Shown in pieces: positions 45,014 through 52,924 of a stretch of 64,000 nucleotides of DNA. The stretch is from Myxococcales bacterium. GTDB lineage: Bacteria; Myxococcota_A; Polyangia; Polyangiales; Houyiibacteriaceae. Made by a program: the position numbers and the translations under genes. The stretch lies in assembly GCA_024640845.1 (NCBI GenBank), contig JAHEEE010000005.1:28922-92921 (forward strand). Direction: 5' to 3'. Position 1 is the first letter of the stretch. Each line of letters opens with the position of its first letter. Under the pieces are notes generated by a model that worked only from the letters and a program-made list of their open reading frames with translations, was not told where the DNA came from and made no database searches.

Positions 45014-47032
45014 ATGAAGCAAGTGGCGAGATTGGCCCTGGTTGCCGTCGTTGCCTTGTGGGTCGGTTGTTCGAGCTCTGACCCGGGGGGCTCCGATCCT
45101 GAGAGCACGGGGTATGACCTCCGGCTGCAAGAGGTCCTCGAGAAAACCCTCGAAGCTGAGCCGCGCAACACCTACTCCGAGATCATTCGCGTCGAGCAAG
45201 GAGTCGCGCCGGACGAGTCGAAGCTCCAGTTCGACCTCGATCGCTTGGTCAGGCGCGAGGACACGTCGGATTTCAAGCTCCCGGGTCTTCTCTGGATGCT
45301 CTACAAGCAGGCCGATTCCCCGCTGCTGAGTGATGAAATCCTCAGCAACGCGAAGAGCACGCTGCTTCAGCACAAGTTCTGGCCCGATGAGCGCCTCAAC
45401 GAGCCCGGCCCGACGACCGACAGCATGGTCTACCTCACGGAGAACCACTTCATCTTGTACGCCAGCAGTGCTTACTTGGTGGGCCAGCTCTATCCGGAGG
45501 AGGTCTTCGCGGCCAGCGGTGAAACCGGCGTCGAGAAGATGGCAACCTTCCGGCCCCGCGTCATGCGCTGGCTCGAGCTTCGATACCAGACCGGCTTCAG
45601 TGAGTGGCTCTCCAACGTCTACTACGACGAAGACATTCCTGGCCTCCTCGCCCTCGTCGAGTTTGCCGAAGACGAAGAGGTCAAGCAGCTCGCGACGATG
45701 GTGCTTGATTTGATCTATGCCGACATGGCCTTGAATCAGTACGGTGGCACGTTCGGCAGCACTCACGGTCGCACCTACGAAGGCAAGATGAGCGGCGCTC
45801 GCGACAACACCGGATCGACGTTTGCCCTCCTGTTTGGTCTCAACGATTTTGCACCCGGCAACATGAGCTCCTCGATGCTTGCGCTGAGCACGCAGTACAG
45901 CTTGCCCCGTGTCGTCTACGACATGGCCCACGACACCAGCCGCAGCGAGATGGAGAACCGGCAGAGGATGGGCATCAAGCTGGAAGAAGCCGAAAGCTGG
46001 GGCCTCGATACGACGCGGTTCGAGGACGGCATGACCTTCATGACCCTCGAGGCCTACACGCACCCGCTCACCATCGGGCTGTGGGTCGAAATGCTGGACG
46101 CCTACGGGTGGTGGGAGCACGATGACTACAAGCTCTTCGCGAATTACAAAGACGTGCTCTACGATCCGGTGGTCCGAGAGGCCTTTGCCGTCGGTGCTGA
46201 AAAAGACATTACCCGCAACATGCGGCCGGAGGTGAACATCTACACCTATCGGACTCCGAGCTACATGCTCAGCACAGCCCAGGACTGGCGCAAGGGGTAC
46301 GGCGGAGACCAACAATCGATTTGGCAGGCGACACTTGGCTTCGAAGCGGTTGCCTTCACCACCCACCCCGCCAACGAAGCCTGGAGCGGTGACACGCCCC
46401 GCTACTGGACCGGCTACGGTACGATGCCGCGCGCGATCCAGGTCGAGAATGTCGTGATCTCACTCTACGACGTCGAGACCGGTCCGACGATCTATGTCGA
46501 AAACCAACCGCTCTACACCCATGCCTTCCTAGACAAGAGCAAGTTCGATGAGGCGTACAAGGAAGACGGCTGGTTCTTCGCCAGGGAGGGCAGCGGGTAT
46601 CTCGCCTTGTGGGCCTCGGACCCCGACGCGGATTGGAAGGTCAACGACGATCCCGACCATCAGGACCTCGGCGATCACGAGATCATCGCCAACGGCGAAA
46701 AGACGGTTTGGATCTGCGAGTTGGGGAGCGAGTCCGAGTATGGCAACCTCGACGAGTTCAAGGCAGCCATTCTCGGCGCAGCACTGGATGTCGATGCCGA
46801 AGCGCTGACTGTCGGCTACGACTCTCCGTCCCAGGGCCGTTTGGTCATGGACTGGGATGGGCCGCTGACGCAGGACGGCGCAGACGTCGACGTGAGTGAC
46901 TACCCCAGGTACGGGAACCCCTATGGCGAGTCTGCGTTCCGCGGCGACGTGATCTCGTTCGAGTACCAAGGTAGGTCGTTGATTCTCGACTTTGCGAATC
47001 GAACGCGTGAGGTCAGCCACTTCCTAGACTAG
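45014..47032 (+). CDS. large hypothetical lipoprotein
   Basis: A 672-residue lipoprotein (VVALWVGCSSS lipobox). The first 350 residues are mostly helical (LSDEILSNAKSTLLQHKFWPDER, YLVGQLYPEEVF, DEEVKQLATMVLDLIYADMALNQYG) and recall alpha-toroid folds of heparinase or alginate-lyase type; the C-terminal half is beta-rich (GSGYLALWASDPDADWKV). No catalytic motif is identified. It is followed closely by the SDR gene at 47043. Function unknown. Confidence 0.6.
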   Translation: MKQVARLALVAVVALWVGCSSSDPGGSDPESTGYDLRLQEVLEKTLEAEPRNTYSEIIRVEQGVAPDESKLQFDLDRLVRREDTSDFKLPGLLWMLYKQADSPLLSDEILSNAKSTLLQHKFWPDERLNEPGPTTDSMVYLTENHFILYASSAYLVGQLYPEEVFAASGETGVEKMATFRPRVMRWLELRYQTGFSEWLSNVYYDEDIPGLLALVEFAEDEEVKQLATMVLDLIYADMALNQYGGTFGSTHGRTYEGKMSGARDNTGSTFALLFGLNDFAPGNMSSSMLALSTQYSLPRVVYDMAHDTSRSEMENRQRMGIKLEEAESWGLDTTRFEDGMTFMTLEAYTHPLTIGLWVEMLDAYGWWEHDDYKLFANYKDVLYDPVVREAFAVGAEKDITRNMRPEVNIYTYRTPSYMLSTAQDWRKGYGGDQQSIWQATLGFEAVAFTTHPANEAWSGDTPRYWTGYGTMPRAIQVENVVISLYDVETGPTIYVENQPLYTHAFLDKSKFDEAYKEDGWFFAREGSGYLALWASDPDADWKVNDDPDHQDLGDHEIIANGEKTVWICELGSESEYGNLDEFKAAILGAALDVDAEALTVGYDSPSQGRLVMDWDGPLTQDGADVDVSDYPRYGNPYGESAFRGDVISFEYQGRSLILDFANRTREVSHFLD

Positions 47033-47042
47033 TATCCAGCCC

Positions 47043-47735
47043 ATGCTGAACTTCTCTGGCCGTGAAGCGGTTGTCACCGGCGGCACCGGAGCGCTGGGCG
47101 CCGCGGTGGTCGGCCGCCTCATCGAGGCGGGCGCCACCGTGCATGTCCCTGTCTTCATCGCGCAGGAGCTCGAGGCTTTTTCGTATCGCAGTCACGACGC
47201 GGTCCGCCTCCACGAGGGGCTTGATTTGGGCACCGAGGCTGATGTCGCGCGGCTCTATGGCGCCACGACCTCGCTCTACGCGAGCATCCACATCGCAGGC
47301 GGGTTCGCGATGGGGCCCATCACGGAGACGGGACTCGAAACCTGGGACCACTTGATGCGCATGAACGCCACGACGTGTTTCCTCTGCTGCCGCGAGGCCG
47401 TAAAGACTTTCCGAGGCCGACAGGGCCGCATCGTCAACGTGGCGGCGAGACCGGTTACTGTGCCGACGCCCCAGATGACCGCGTATGCTGCCTCCAAGGC
47501 CGCCGTAGCCGCGCTCACGCTTTCTCTCGGTGAGGAGCTCGCCGAATCGGGCGTCTGGGTAAATGCGATTGTGCCGAGTATCATCGACACCGCCGCCAAC
47601 CGTGCCGCGATGCCCGATGCGGATCATGGCGCCTGGCCGAAGCCCGAGGAGATTGCCGAGACCGTCGCCTTCCTCGCCTCTCCGCAGAATGCGGTGACTC
47701 GTGGCGCGCTCGTGCCGGTCTACGGAAGGAGCTAG
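47043..47735 (+). CDS. short-chain dehydrogenase/reductase
   Basis: A 230-residue SDR: NAD(P)-binding TGGTGALGAAVV near the N-terminus, catalytic YAASKAAV with Tyr and Lys, and WVNAIVPSIIDT after it. The usual catalytic Ser region is VNVAARPVT, which lacks the Ser normally seen two strands before Tyr; the substitution deserves attention. It starts ATG 47043, 10 bases after the lipoprotein stop. Confidence 0.8.
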   Translation: MLNFSGREAVVTGGTGALGAAVVGRLIEAGATVHVPVFIAQELEAFSYRSHDAVRLHEGLDLGTEADVARLYGATTSLYASIHIAGGFAMGPITETGLETWDHLMRMNATTCFLCCREAVKTFRGRQGRIVNVAARPVTVPTPQMTAYAASKAAVAALTLSLGEELAESGVWVNAIVPSIIDTAANRAAMPDADHGAWPKPEEIAETVAFLASPQNAVTRGALVPVYGRS

Positions 47736-47778
47736 CCCGGGCCATGGCTTGCGGCGCGTACTCGGGTATCCTTCGCGG

Positions 47779-48771
47779 ATGAAGTACACTCATCTTGGAC
47801 GAACCGGCGTGACGGTCTCTCGCGTCTGCCTCGGCTGCATGAGCTACGGCACGCCGGACTGGCGTCCCTGGGTCCACGATGAAGCAGCCTCCGCCCCGTT
47901 TTTCAAGAAGGCGATCGAATCCGGCATCAACTTCTTCGATACCGCGGACATGTACTCGATCGGCGTGAGCGAACAGGTGACGGGCAAGTGGCTCCGAGAG
48001 TACGGCAACCTCGACGAGATCGTCATCGGGACGAAAGTGTTCTTCCCGATGAGCGAGCGGCCAAACATGGGTGGCCTTTCGCGCAAGCACATCCAGCAGG
48101 CCTGCGAGGACAGCCTTCGACGACTCGGTGTCGATACCATCGATCTTTATCAGATTCACCGGCTCGACCCTGTGACACCGATGGAGGAGATGCTGGCGGC
48201 GCTCGATCACCTCGTGACGCAGGGAAAAGTCCGCTACATCGGCGCCAGCTCGATGTATGCGTGGGAATTTCAGCGCTTGCTCTCGATGTCCGAGCAGAAC
48301 GGTTGGGCGAAATTCGCGACGATGCAGAACCACTACAACCTCGTCTATCGCGAGGAAGAGCGCGAGATGATCCCGCTCTGCGAAGACCAAGGCATCGGCG
48401 TGATCCCATGGTCGCCGCTCGCAAGAGGCATGCTTGCCGGAACGCGGAGCAAGCTCGGCGACAGCTCGACCAGCCGCTCTTCGAGCGATGGTCTCGATCA
48501 GATCCTCTACGACCAACCTTCCGATTGGGAGGTCGTGGAGGCCGTCAAGAAGGTCGCAGCCGAGCGCGGTGACCCACCCGCCCGGGTTGCGCTCGCGTGG
48601 CTGATGTCGAGGCCCGCGGTGACAGCACCGATCGTCGGGGCGACCAAGCTCAGGCACCTCGACGATGCGATCGCCGCCGTCGAGATCGAGCTCAGCGATG
48701 AAGAGGTGGCCGCTCTCGAAGCCCCGTACCGAGCCCACCCGGTCAAGGGCTTGGCCGCGCCGAAGAGCTGA
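47779..48771 (+). CDS. aldo/keto reductase
   Basis: A 330-residue (alpha/beta)8-barrel NADPH oxidoreductase. NFFDTADMYSIGVSE carries the catalytic Asp/Tyr, Lys is in IVIGTKVFF, and IDLYQIHRLDP has the catalytic His. GVIPWSPLARGMLAG and PIVGATKLRHLDDA are cofactor-binding blocks of this class. It may reduce a sugar or steroid-like aldehyde/ketone. ATG 47779 is preferred over an upstream overlap with the SDR gene. The stop is 3 bases from the convergent SDR. Confidence 0.92.
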   Translation: MKYTHLGRTGVTVSRVCLGCMSYGTPDWRPWVHDEAASAPFFKKAIESGINFFDTADMYSIGVSEQVTGKWLREYGNLDEIVIGTKVFFPMSERPNMGGLSRKHIQQACEDSLRRLGVDTIDLYQIHRLDPVTPMEEMLAALDHLVTQGKVRYIGASSMYAWEFQRLLSMSEQNGWAKFATMQNHYNLVYREEEREMIPLCEDQGIGVIPWSPLARGMLAGTRSKLGDSSTSRSSSDGLDQILYDQPSDWEVVEAVKKVAAERGDPPARVALAWLMSRPAVTAPIVGATKLRHLDDAIAAVEIELSDEEVAALEAPYRAHPVKGLAAPKS

Positions 48772-48774
48772 GTA

Positions 48775-49590
48775 CTACGTCTCCTCGAGCTCGGAGCGGA
48801 GGCTCCGAATCATCAGTCGCTCGTAGAGTGCCGGTGCGAGTCGGGATAGCAATGCGCTCGTCTTTCCAACGGGGGTGAGCACCAGTCGCTTCTTCCCCGT
48901 GCGGGCGGCTTTCAGCACGTCTTTCGCCACGTCATCCGGGTGACCCAGCCGGCCGACTTTCGAGCGGGGGCGCTCGATACGTTCGCCCTTTGCTCCGAGT
49001 GTACGGCCCTCGAGGCCGGTTTCTACGAACGACGGGCACACCATCAATACGCCGACGCCGAGTTCCGCGACCTCGGCACCCAAGCTCTCGAATAGTCCGT
49101 GCATCGCATGTTTGGACGCGGCGTAGCCGCTCCTTCCATAGAGCGGAGCTAGCCCAGCGATGCTGGAGACCGCGATGATCAGACCTTTGCGTTCGATCAG
49201 ATCGGGCAGGCAGACCTGCGTGCAGTGCAGAGCGCCAAAGAGGTTGACCTCCATCACGCGCCGAAACACCTCCGGCTTCGTCTCCGCGAAGGCGCTTCGG
49301 TGCGCGATGCCGGCGTTGTTGATCAAAACGTCGATGCCACCGAACGCGCTCCGTACGGAGTCCATCGCATGTGGCACATGATCGCGCGCGGTGATGTCGC
49401 AGGGCACGGCGACGGCTTCGATGCCTGCCGCTTCGAGCTCTTGCTGGGCCTCTCTCAGAGGACTCGAGGCGAGATCGATGATCGCGACCTTGGAGCCGAC
49501 GCTCCCGAACGCGCGCGCAAGCGCCATTCCGATGCCGCCGGCACCTCCCGTAATCACCACGGCCTTGCCATTGAAATCACGCGGTGCCAA
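48775..49590 (-). CDS. short-chain dehydrogenase/reductase
   Basis: A 271-residue classical SDR with TGGAGGIGMALARAF, NNAGIAHRSAF, ISVSSIAGLAPLYG-type Ser region and YAASKHAM (Tyr/Lys). C-terminal residues (LAPALYERLMIRSLRSELEE) form a membrane-prone helix, as in lipid- or retinol-type SDRs. The start overlaps the epimerase stop by 14 bases, so it belongs to the minus-strand operon with the epimerase and ThDP enzyme. Confidence 0.9.
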   Translation of the reverse strand: MAPRDFNGKAVVITGGAGGIGMALARAFGSVGSKVAIIDLASSPLREAQQELEAAGIEAVAVPCDITARDHVPHAMDSVRSAFGGIDVLINNAGIAHRSAFAETKPEVFRRVMEVNLFGALHCTQVCLPDLIERKGLIIAVSSIAGLAPLYGRSGYAASKHAMHGLFESLGAEVAELGVGVLMVCPSFVETGLEGRTLGAKGERIERPRSKVGRLGHPDDVAKDVLKAARTGKKRLVLTPVGKTSALLSRLAPALYERLMIRSLRSELEET

Positions 49591-50551
49591 GGAGACCTCG
49601 GGCGCGCGCGTAAAGCTCGAATGCCTCTCGGCTCGTGAGCTTGGGGATGTAGCCGTACTCCTCTTTGAGCCTTCGATTCGAGAGCACGGGTCGGTACCGC
49701 AAGAACTTCACCCGTTCCGGGCCGTTCTCGGTGACACCGAGGCTCTTCAGAAGCCACAGGATGCTCTTCGCGAGCGTTGCGGGGAGCGGCACATAGGGTT
49801 TGTCGAGCATCTTCGCGATCTCGCGTGGAGTCAGCGCGCCGTCGCCGGCTTGATTGTAGACACCAACTTTGTCGGAAAAGACGGCGTCGACGAGGCAGGC
49901 CACCAAGTCCTGGTCCCAAATGAACACGAATGGCGAATCGGAGCCGAGGATGCCGAGCATGACGGGCTTCTCGAACAGGTCGGTCACGGGGCTATGGACA
50001 TTCTCGCCAACGATCGTGCCCGGGCGGAAGACGACCTGGCGGAGCTCCGGCCGCTCTTTACGCCACTTGGCGAGCATTTCTTCGACGAGTCGCTTGTGCT
50101 TCGAGTACTCGAATTCGTCGTTGCCGCGCAGCGGGTCCTGCTCGTCGAGCCAAGTCGGGTTGTCTGGATGGTATCCGTATGCTGCGCCGCTAGACGTGAC
50201 GATCAATCGCTTCGCGTCGACCGCCTCGCACGCTTCGAGGATGTTCTCAGTGCCGAGGACGTCGACGCGGTAGGCCAAGTCCGCGGGTGCTCCTTTGGGG
50301 GCCCGCACGATCGAAGCGAGGTGAACCACCGTGTCGATCCCTTGCTCGCGGAACAGATCCTTGAGATCCGGGTCGCAGATGTCGCCCTGCTCGTAGACGA
50401 CACCGTCGAGCCGGTCCGCCCGGTCCGTCTCCACCCAGTCGAGCGCCACGAGCGCCGAAAGCTCGTCCCTTCGCTGCGCGAGGGCCGCGACGCAGAGGCG
50501 ACCGACATATCCGGCCGCCCCGGTCACGAGGACCGCGGGGCCCGCGCCCAT
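49577..50551 (-). CDS. NAD-dependent epimerase/dehydratase
   Basis: A 324-residue extended SDR. The N-terminal VLVTGAAGYVGRLCV binds NAD, SSGAAYGYHPDNPT supplies the catalytic Ser, and FEYSKHKRLVEE the Tyr-x-x-x-Lys pair. It resembles sugar-nucleotide epimerases and 3-beta-hydroxysteroid-type enzymes; the substrate is not clear. The ATG at 50551 shares one base with the ThDP enzyme stop (TGATG). Confidence 0.88.
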   Translation of the reverse strand: MGAGPAVLVTGAAGYVGRLCVAALAQRRDELSALVALDWVETDRADRLDGVVYEQGDICDPDLKDLFREQGIDTVVHLASIVRAPKGAPADLAYRVDVLGTENILEACEAVDAKRLIVTSSGAAYGYHPDNPTWLDEQDPLRGNDEFEYSKHKRLVEEMLAKWRKERPELRQVVFRPGTIVGENVHSPVTDLFEKPVMLGILGSDSPFVFIWDQDLVACLVDAVFSDKVGVYNQAGDGALTPREIAKMLDKPYVPLPATLAKSILWLLKSLGVTENGPERVKFLRYRPVLSNRRLKEEYGYIPKLTSREAFELYARARGLLGTA

Positions 50552-52302
50552 CAGGCGCCAGGCTCCTGGTGCATCGCCTTGAACTCTTGAAGCCCAGGCG
50601 CGAATAGATGCATGTTCGGGTCGACGTCGACGTGGATGACGGACGGTTTGCCGGACTCGACACAGCGCAAAAGCGCGCCCTCGAGCTCCGCGGGGTCCGC
50701 CACACGCTCGCCATGACAGCCCATGGCCTCGGCGACCTTGTCGAACTCGATCTCCTCGAAGTCCGCGTTGATGGTGCCCTGCTGATCGGTGCCGATTGCA
50801 GGTCGCAGCATTTGAAGCCCTATCGTTTGGGTGAGCTTCACCATGCCCCACTGCTTGTCGCAGAGCACGAGGTAGATGACCGGAAGCTTGTTGCGGAGTG
50901 CCGTCTCGAGCTCTTGGATGTGGAAGCCCATCGCGCCGTCGCCGATGATGCAGACGACTTTGGCGTCGGGCCGCGCGATCTGACCAGCGAGCGCTTGTGA
51001 CACGCCGGCGCCGAGCATCCCGAACTTGAAGGTCGACAGAAGGGCGTCAGGACGGTTGACGTCGGTGAAGAAGCTTGCCCAGACCGTCGCGTTGCCGCCG
51101 TCGAAGACATACACTGCATCGTCGCCGAACATCTTTTGACACGCGACCGGCACGTGCGAGCTGTGCATCGGAACCGAGGTGTTTTGAAGGGCTGCGTCGA
51201 GCTGCGCCCGGACCTTGCCTTGGCCTTCCACGAGGCTTGCAGTACGCGCCCGGTTGGCTTGGAGCTTGTCGGCACTCAGCGGCGTTTCGCGAAGCTCGGC
51301 GGCCAACGCGGAAAGGAACGCGTTCGCGTCGGCAAGGATGGCGAGCTCCGTGGCCTTGTTGAGTCCGAGGATCTCGTCGTCGATGTCGACTTGGACCATC
51401 TTCTGCTCGCCCGGCTTTCCCCAGTACGGAGGCTTTCCCCACCAATCGGTTTCGCCGAGTCGAGATCCTACGACGAGCACGACATCGGCCTCGCTTCGCG
51501 CCTTGTTGATCGGGTCCATCGCCCAAATGGGCAGAAGCTGCTCGTGATTGTCGGGCATCGCACCGCGTCCGGCCCAACTCGTGGTTGCGGGGGACCCAAG
51601 TGCTTCGACGACCTCTTGGAGGGCCGCAGATCCGTGCGCGTGAAGCACGCCGTAGCCCGAGTGAACGTGCGGGCGCTCCGCGTTTCGAAGAAGCTCCGCG
51701 GCTTCCTTGACTGCACTCGGGGTGGGCTCGATTGGCGTGGTCCTGCGGTACTCCTTGGGAGGACGAAGATCGATGCCGTCGGCTTCGAACACGCCGTTCA
51801 TCACCGACTCAGGCACGTCGAGGTGAACCACACCCGGCCGGCCGCTCCAACTGATGCGCAGCGCGCGGCGAAAGAACTCCGGAAGGCGCTCGAATGAAGG
51901 AACCGCCCCGCTCCACTTGCTCATGGCTCGCGTGACGCCCGCTTGATTGAAGTACTGGAAGGTGCCCCCGCGATCGGGGTACGCAATGGGGGTGCGTCGG
52001 CTCGACGTGATCACGAGCACGCGGTTGCCCTCGCCGTTCTCGACCGCCACACCGGGAAGGATGTTGGCGACGCCAGGGCCGTTCGAGGCCATGCAGACTC
52101 CGAGCTTGCCGGTCAGGCGCGCGTAGGAGCCGGCCATGTGCGCCGCGCTGGTCTCGTGGCGGGGCGACACCATGCGAATACCGTGCTTCTCGAAGCTCGC
52201 GAAGAAGCCCATGTACGTTCCGTCGACGATGCCAAACACGACCTCCACCCCTTCGGCTGCCAGCATTCGCGCAAGCGCTTCTCCTCCGACCATCTGCGTC
52301 AT
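50551..52302 (-). CDS. thiamine diphosphate-dependent enzyme (acetolactate synthase-like)
   Basis: A 583-residue ThDP enzyme with the three-domain fold. RHETSAAHMAGSYARLTG holds the catalytic Glu, the central FAD/Rossmann-like domain is ADVVLVVGSRLGETDWWG, and the C-terminal ThDP motif is GDGAMGFHIQELETALRNKLP. It resembles acetolactate synthase large subunits, benzoylformate decarboxylases and related lyases. AGAGGAAGG precedes the ATG. It leads the operon with epimerase and SDR genes. Confidence 0.85.
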   Translation of the reverse strand: MTQMVGGEALARMLAAEGVEVVFGIVDGTYMGFFASFEKHGIRMVSPRHETSAAHMAGSYARLTGKLGVCMASNGPGVANILPGVAVENGEGNRVLVITSSRRTPIAYPDRGGTFQYFNQAGVTRAMSKWSGAVPSFERLPEFFRRALRISWSGRPGVVHLDVPESVMNGVFEADGIDLRPPKEYRRTTPIEPTPSAVKEAAELLRNAERPHVHSGYGVLHAHGSAALQEVVEALGSPATTSWAGRGAMPDNHEQLLPIWAMDPINKARSEADVVLVVGSRLGETDWWGKPPYWGKPGEQKMVQVDIDDEILGLNKATELAILADANAFLSALAAELRETPLSADKLQANRARTASLVEGQGKVRAQLDAALQNTSVPMHSSHVPVACQKMFGDDAVYVFDGGNATVWASFFTDVNRPDALLSTFKFGMLGAGVSQALAGQIARPDAKVVCIIGDGAMGFHIQELETALRNKLPVIYLVLCDKQWGMVKLTQTIGLQMLRPAIGTDQQGTINADFEEIEFDKVAEAMGCHGERVADPAELEGALLRCVESGKPSVIHVDVDPNMHLFAPGLQEFKAMHQEPGA

Positions 52303-52467
52303 GGCAATCCTTCCTCTCTGAAACGGGGGGCTACTCTACACCTGCGGGCACAACCCCAAAAGCGAAACATTTGCGCCGGGAGATGCTGACTTTGGCGGTG
52401 GGGAGGGCTGATGGCGTGGTTTGGTTTAGTTAATGTCCACCGGCCCGGACGCCTTCGGCGGTGGGGA

Positions 52468-52885
52468 GGGGCTTGTGATGTGGTTTGGTTTAATCACATC
52501 CACCCGCCCACCCCCACCGCGTAGTCCTCCCTCCGCGCGCTTCGCTACGCTCGCGCTTGGCGGCGCACTTGCGCCGGGCTTCGCCCTTCGGGCTCGCGCT
52601 GCCGCGCATGTCTTGTGAACTGGGTCTTCTGCGTGCACGCACCGTCGCAACCCTTTGGATGCACAGAGTCGTCCATAAGGGTCTCGGAAAAACGCGATGG
52701 GGGTTGGAGCGGGCGTGCGAAGTGACAATCGGCACGACAGCAACCACCCCCGATTGGCGCGCCGCCCGAGGCGAGGCTTGCGTGGCCCGACCCTCCCTGT
52801 TCTTCCGGCCACCTTTGCAAGCCGAGCCGTCCCGTGAAACCCCCATCGTGTTTTTCCGAGACCCGTGTGCACCTCGACGCCCGGG
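52468..52885 (+). repeat. intergenic repeat, copy A
   Basis: A 400-base element whose second copy lies at 55090-55488 in the same orientation. Shared features in order: TGGTTTGGTTTAAT, CACCCGCCCACCCCC, CTCCCTCCGCG, GCTTGGCGGCGC, GCCGGGCTTCGCC, GGCTCGCGCTGCCGCGC, GATGCACAGAGTCGTCCATA, then the stem-loop segment starting at 52679, ending near GTGTGCACCTCGA. Identity is high but with many point differences, mostly compensatory in the stem segment. Confidence 0.85.
52679..52864 (+). ncRNA. candidate structured RNA or DNA element, copy A
   Basis: Closing stem P1 pairs 52679-52705 with 52838-52864 (27 positions, one G-U). P2 pairs 52709-52732 with 52750-52768 with a bulge and short mismatches. P3 pairs GGCTTGC (52775-52781) with GCAAGCC (52817-52823) and GTGGCC (52782-52787) with GGCCAC (52807-52812), leaving a 4-base bulge. 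The same architecture with compensatory changes is in copy B. No known RNA family is recognised; transcription is unproven. Confidence 0.65.
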
Positions 52886-52924
52886 CGTCCCGCATCCGTG
52901 CCTCCCGGTCGATTCTCCGGTTGA

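Larger units (their letters stand above)
52303..52924. other. intergenic repeat region A
   Basis: The 622 bases between the ThDP gene and the beta-propeller gene hold the first copy of the intergenic repeat (52468-52885) and a shorter partial copy of its beginning near 52391-52440. No convincing protein-coding gene is seen; minus-strand frames in it parallel those in copy B but hold indels. Confidence 0.7.

Noticed and set aside
44984..46366. Long - strand frame opposite the large lipoprotein gene
   Set aside because: The + frame has a lipobox, a ribosome-site region and full length; the - frame shows no family pattern.
49391..50590. Long + strand frame opposite the SDR/epimerase genes
   Set aside because: Antisense shadow of two genes with intact motifs.
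52679..52864. Retron msr/msd or integron attC site
   Set aside because: No reverse transcriptase or integrase gene is nearby, and the attC core motifs are not visible.
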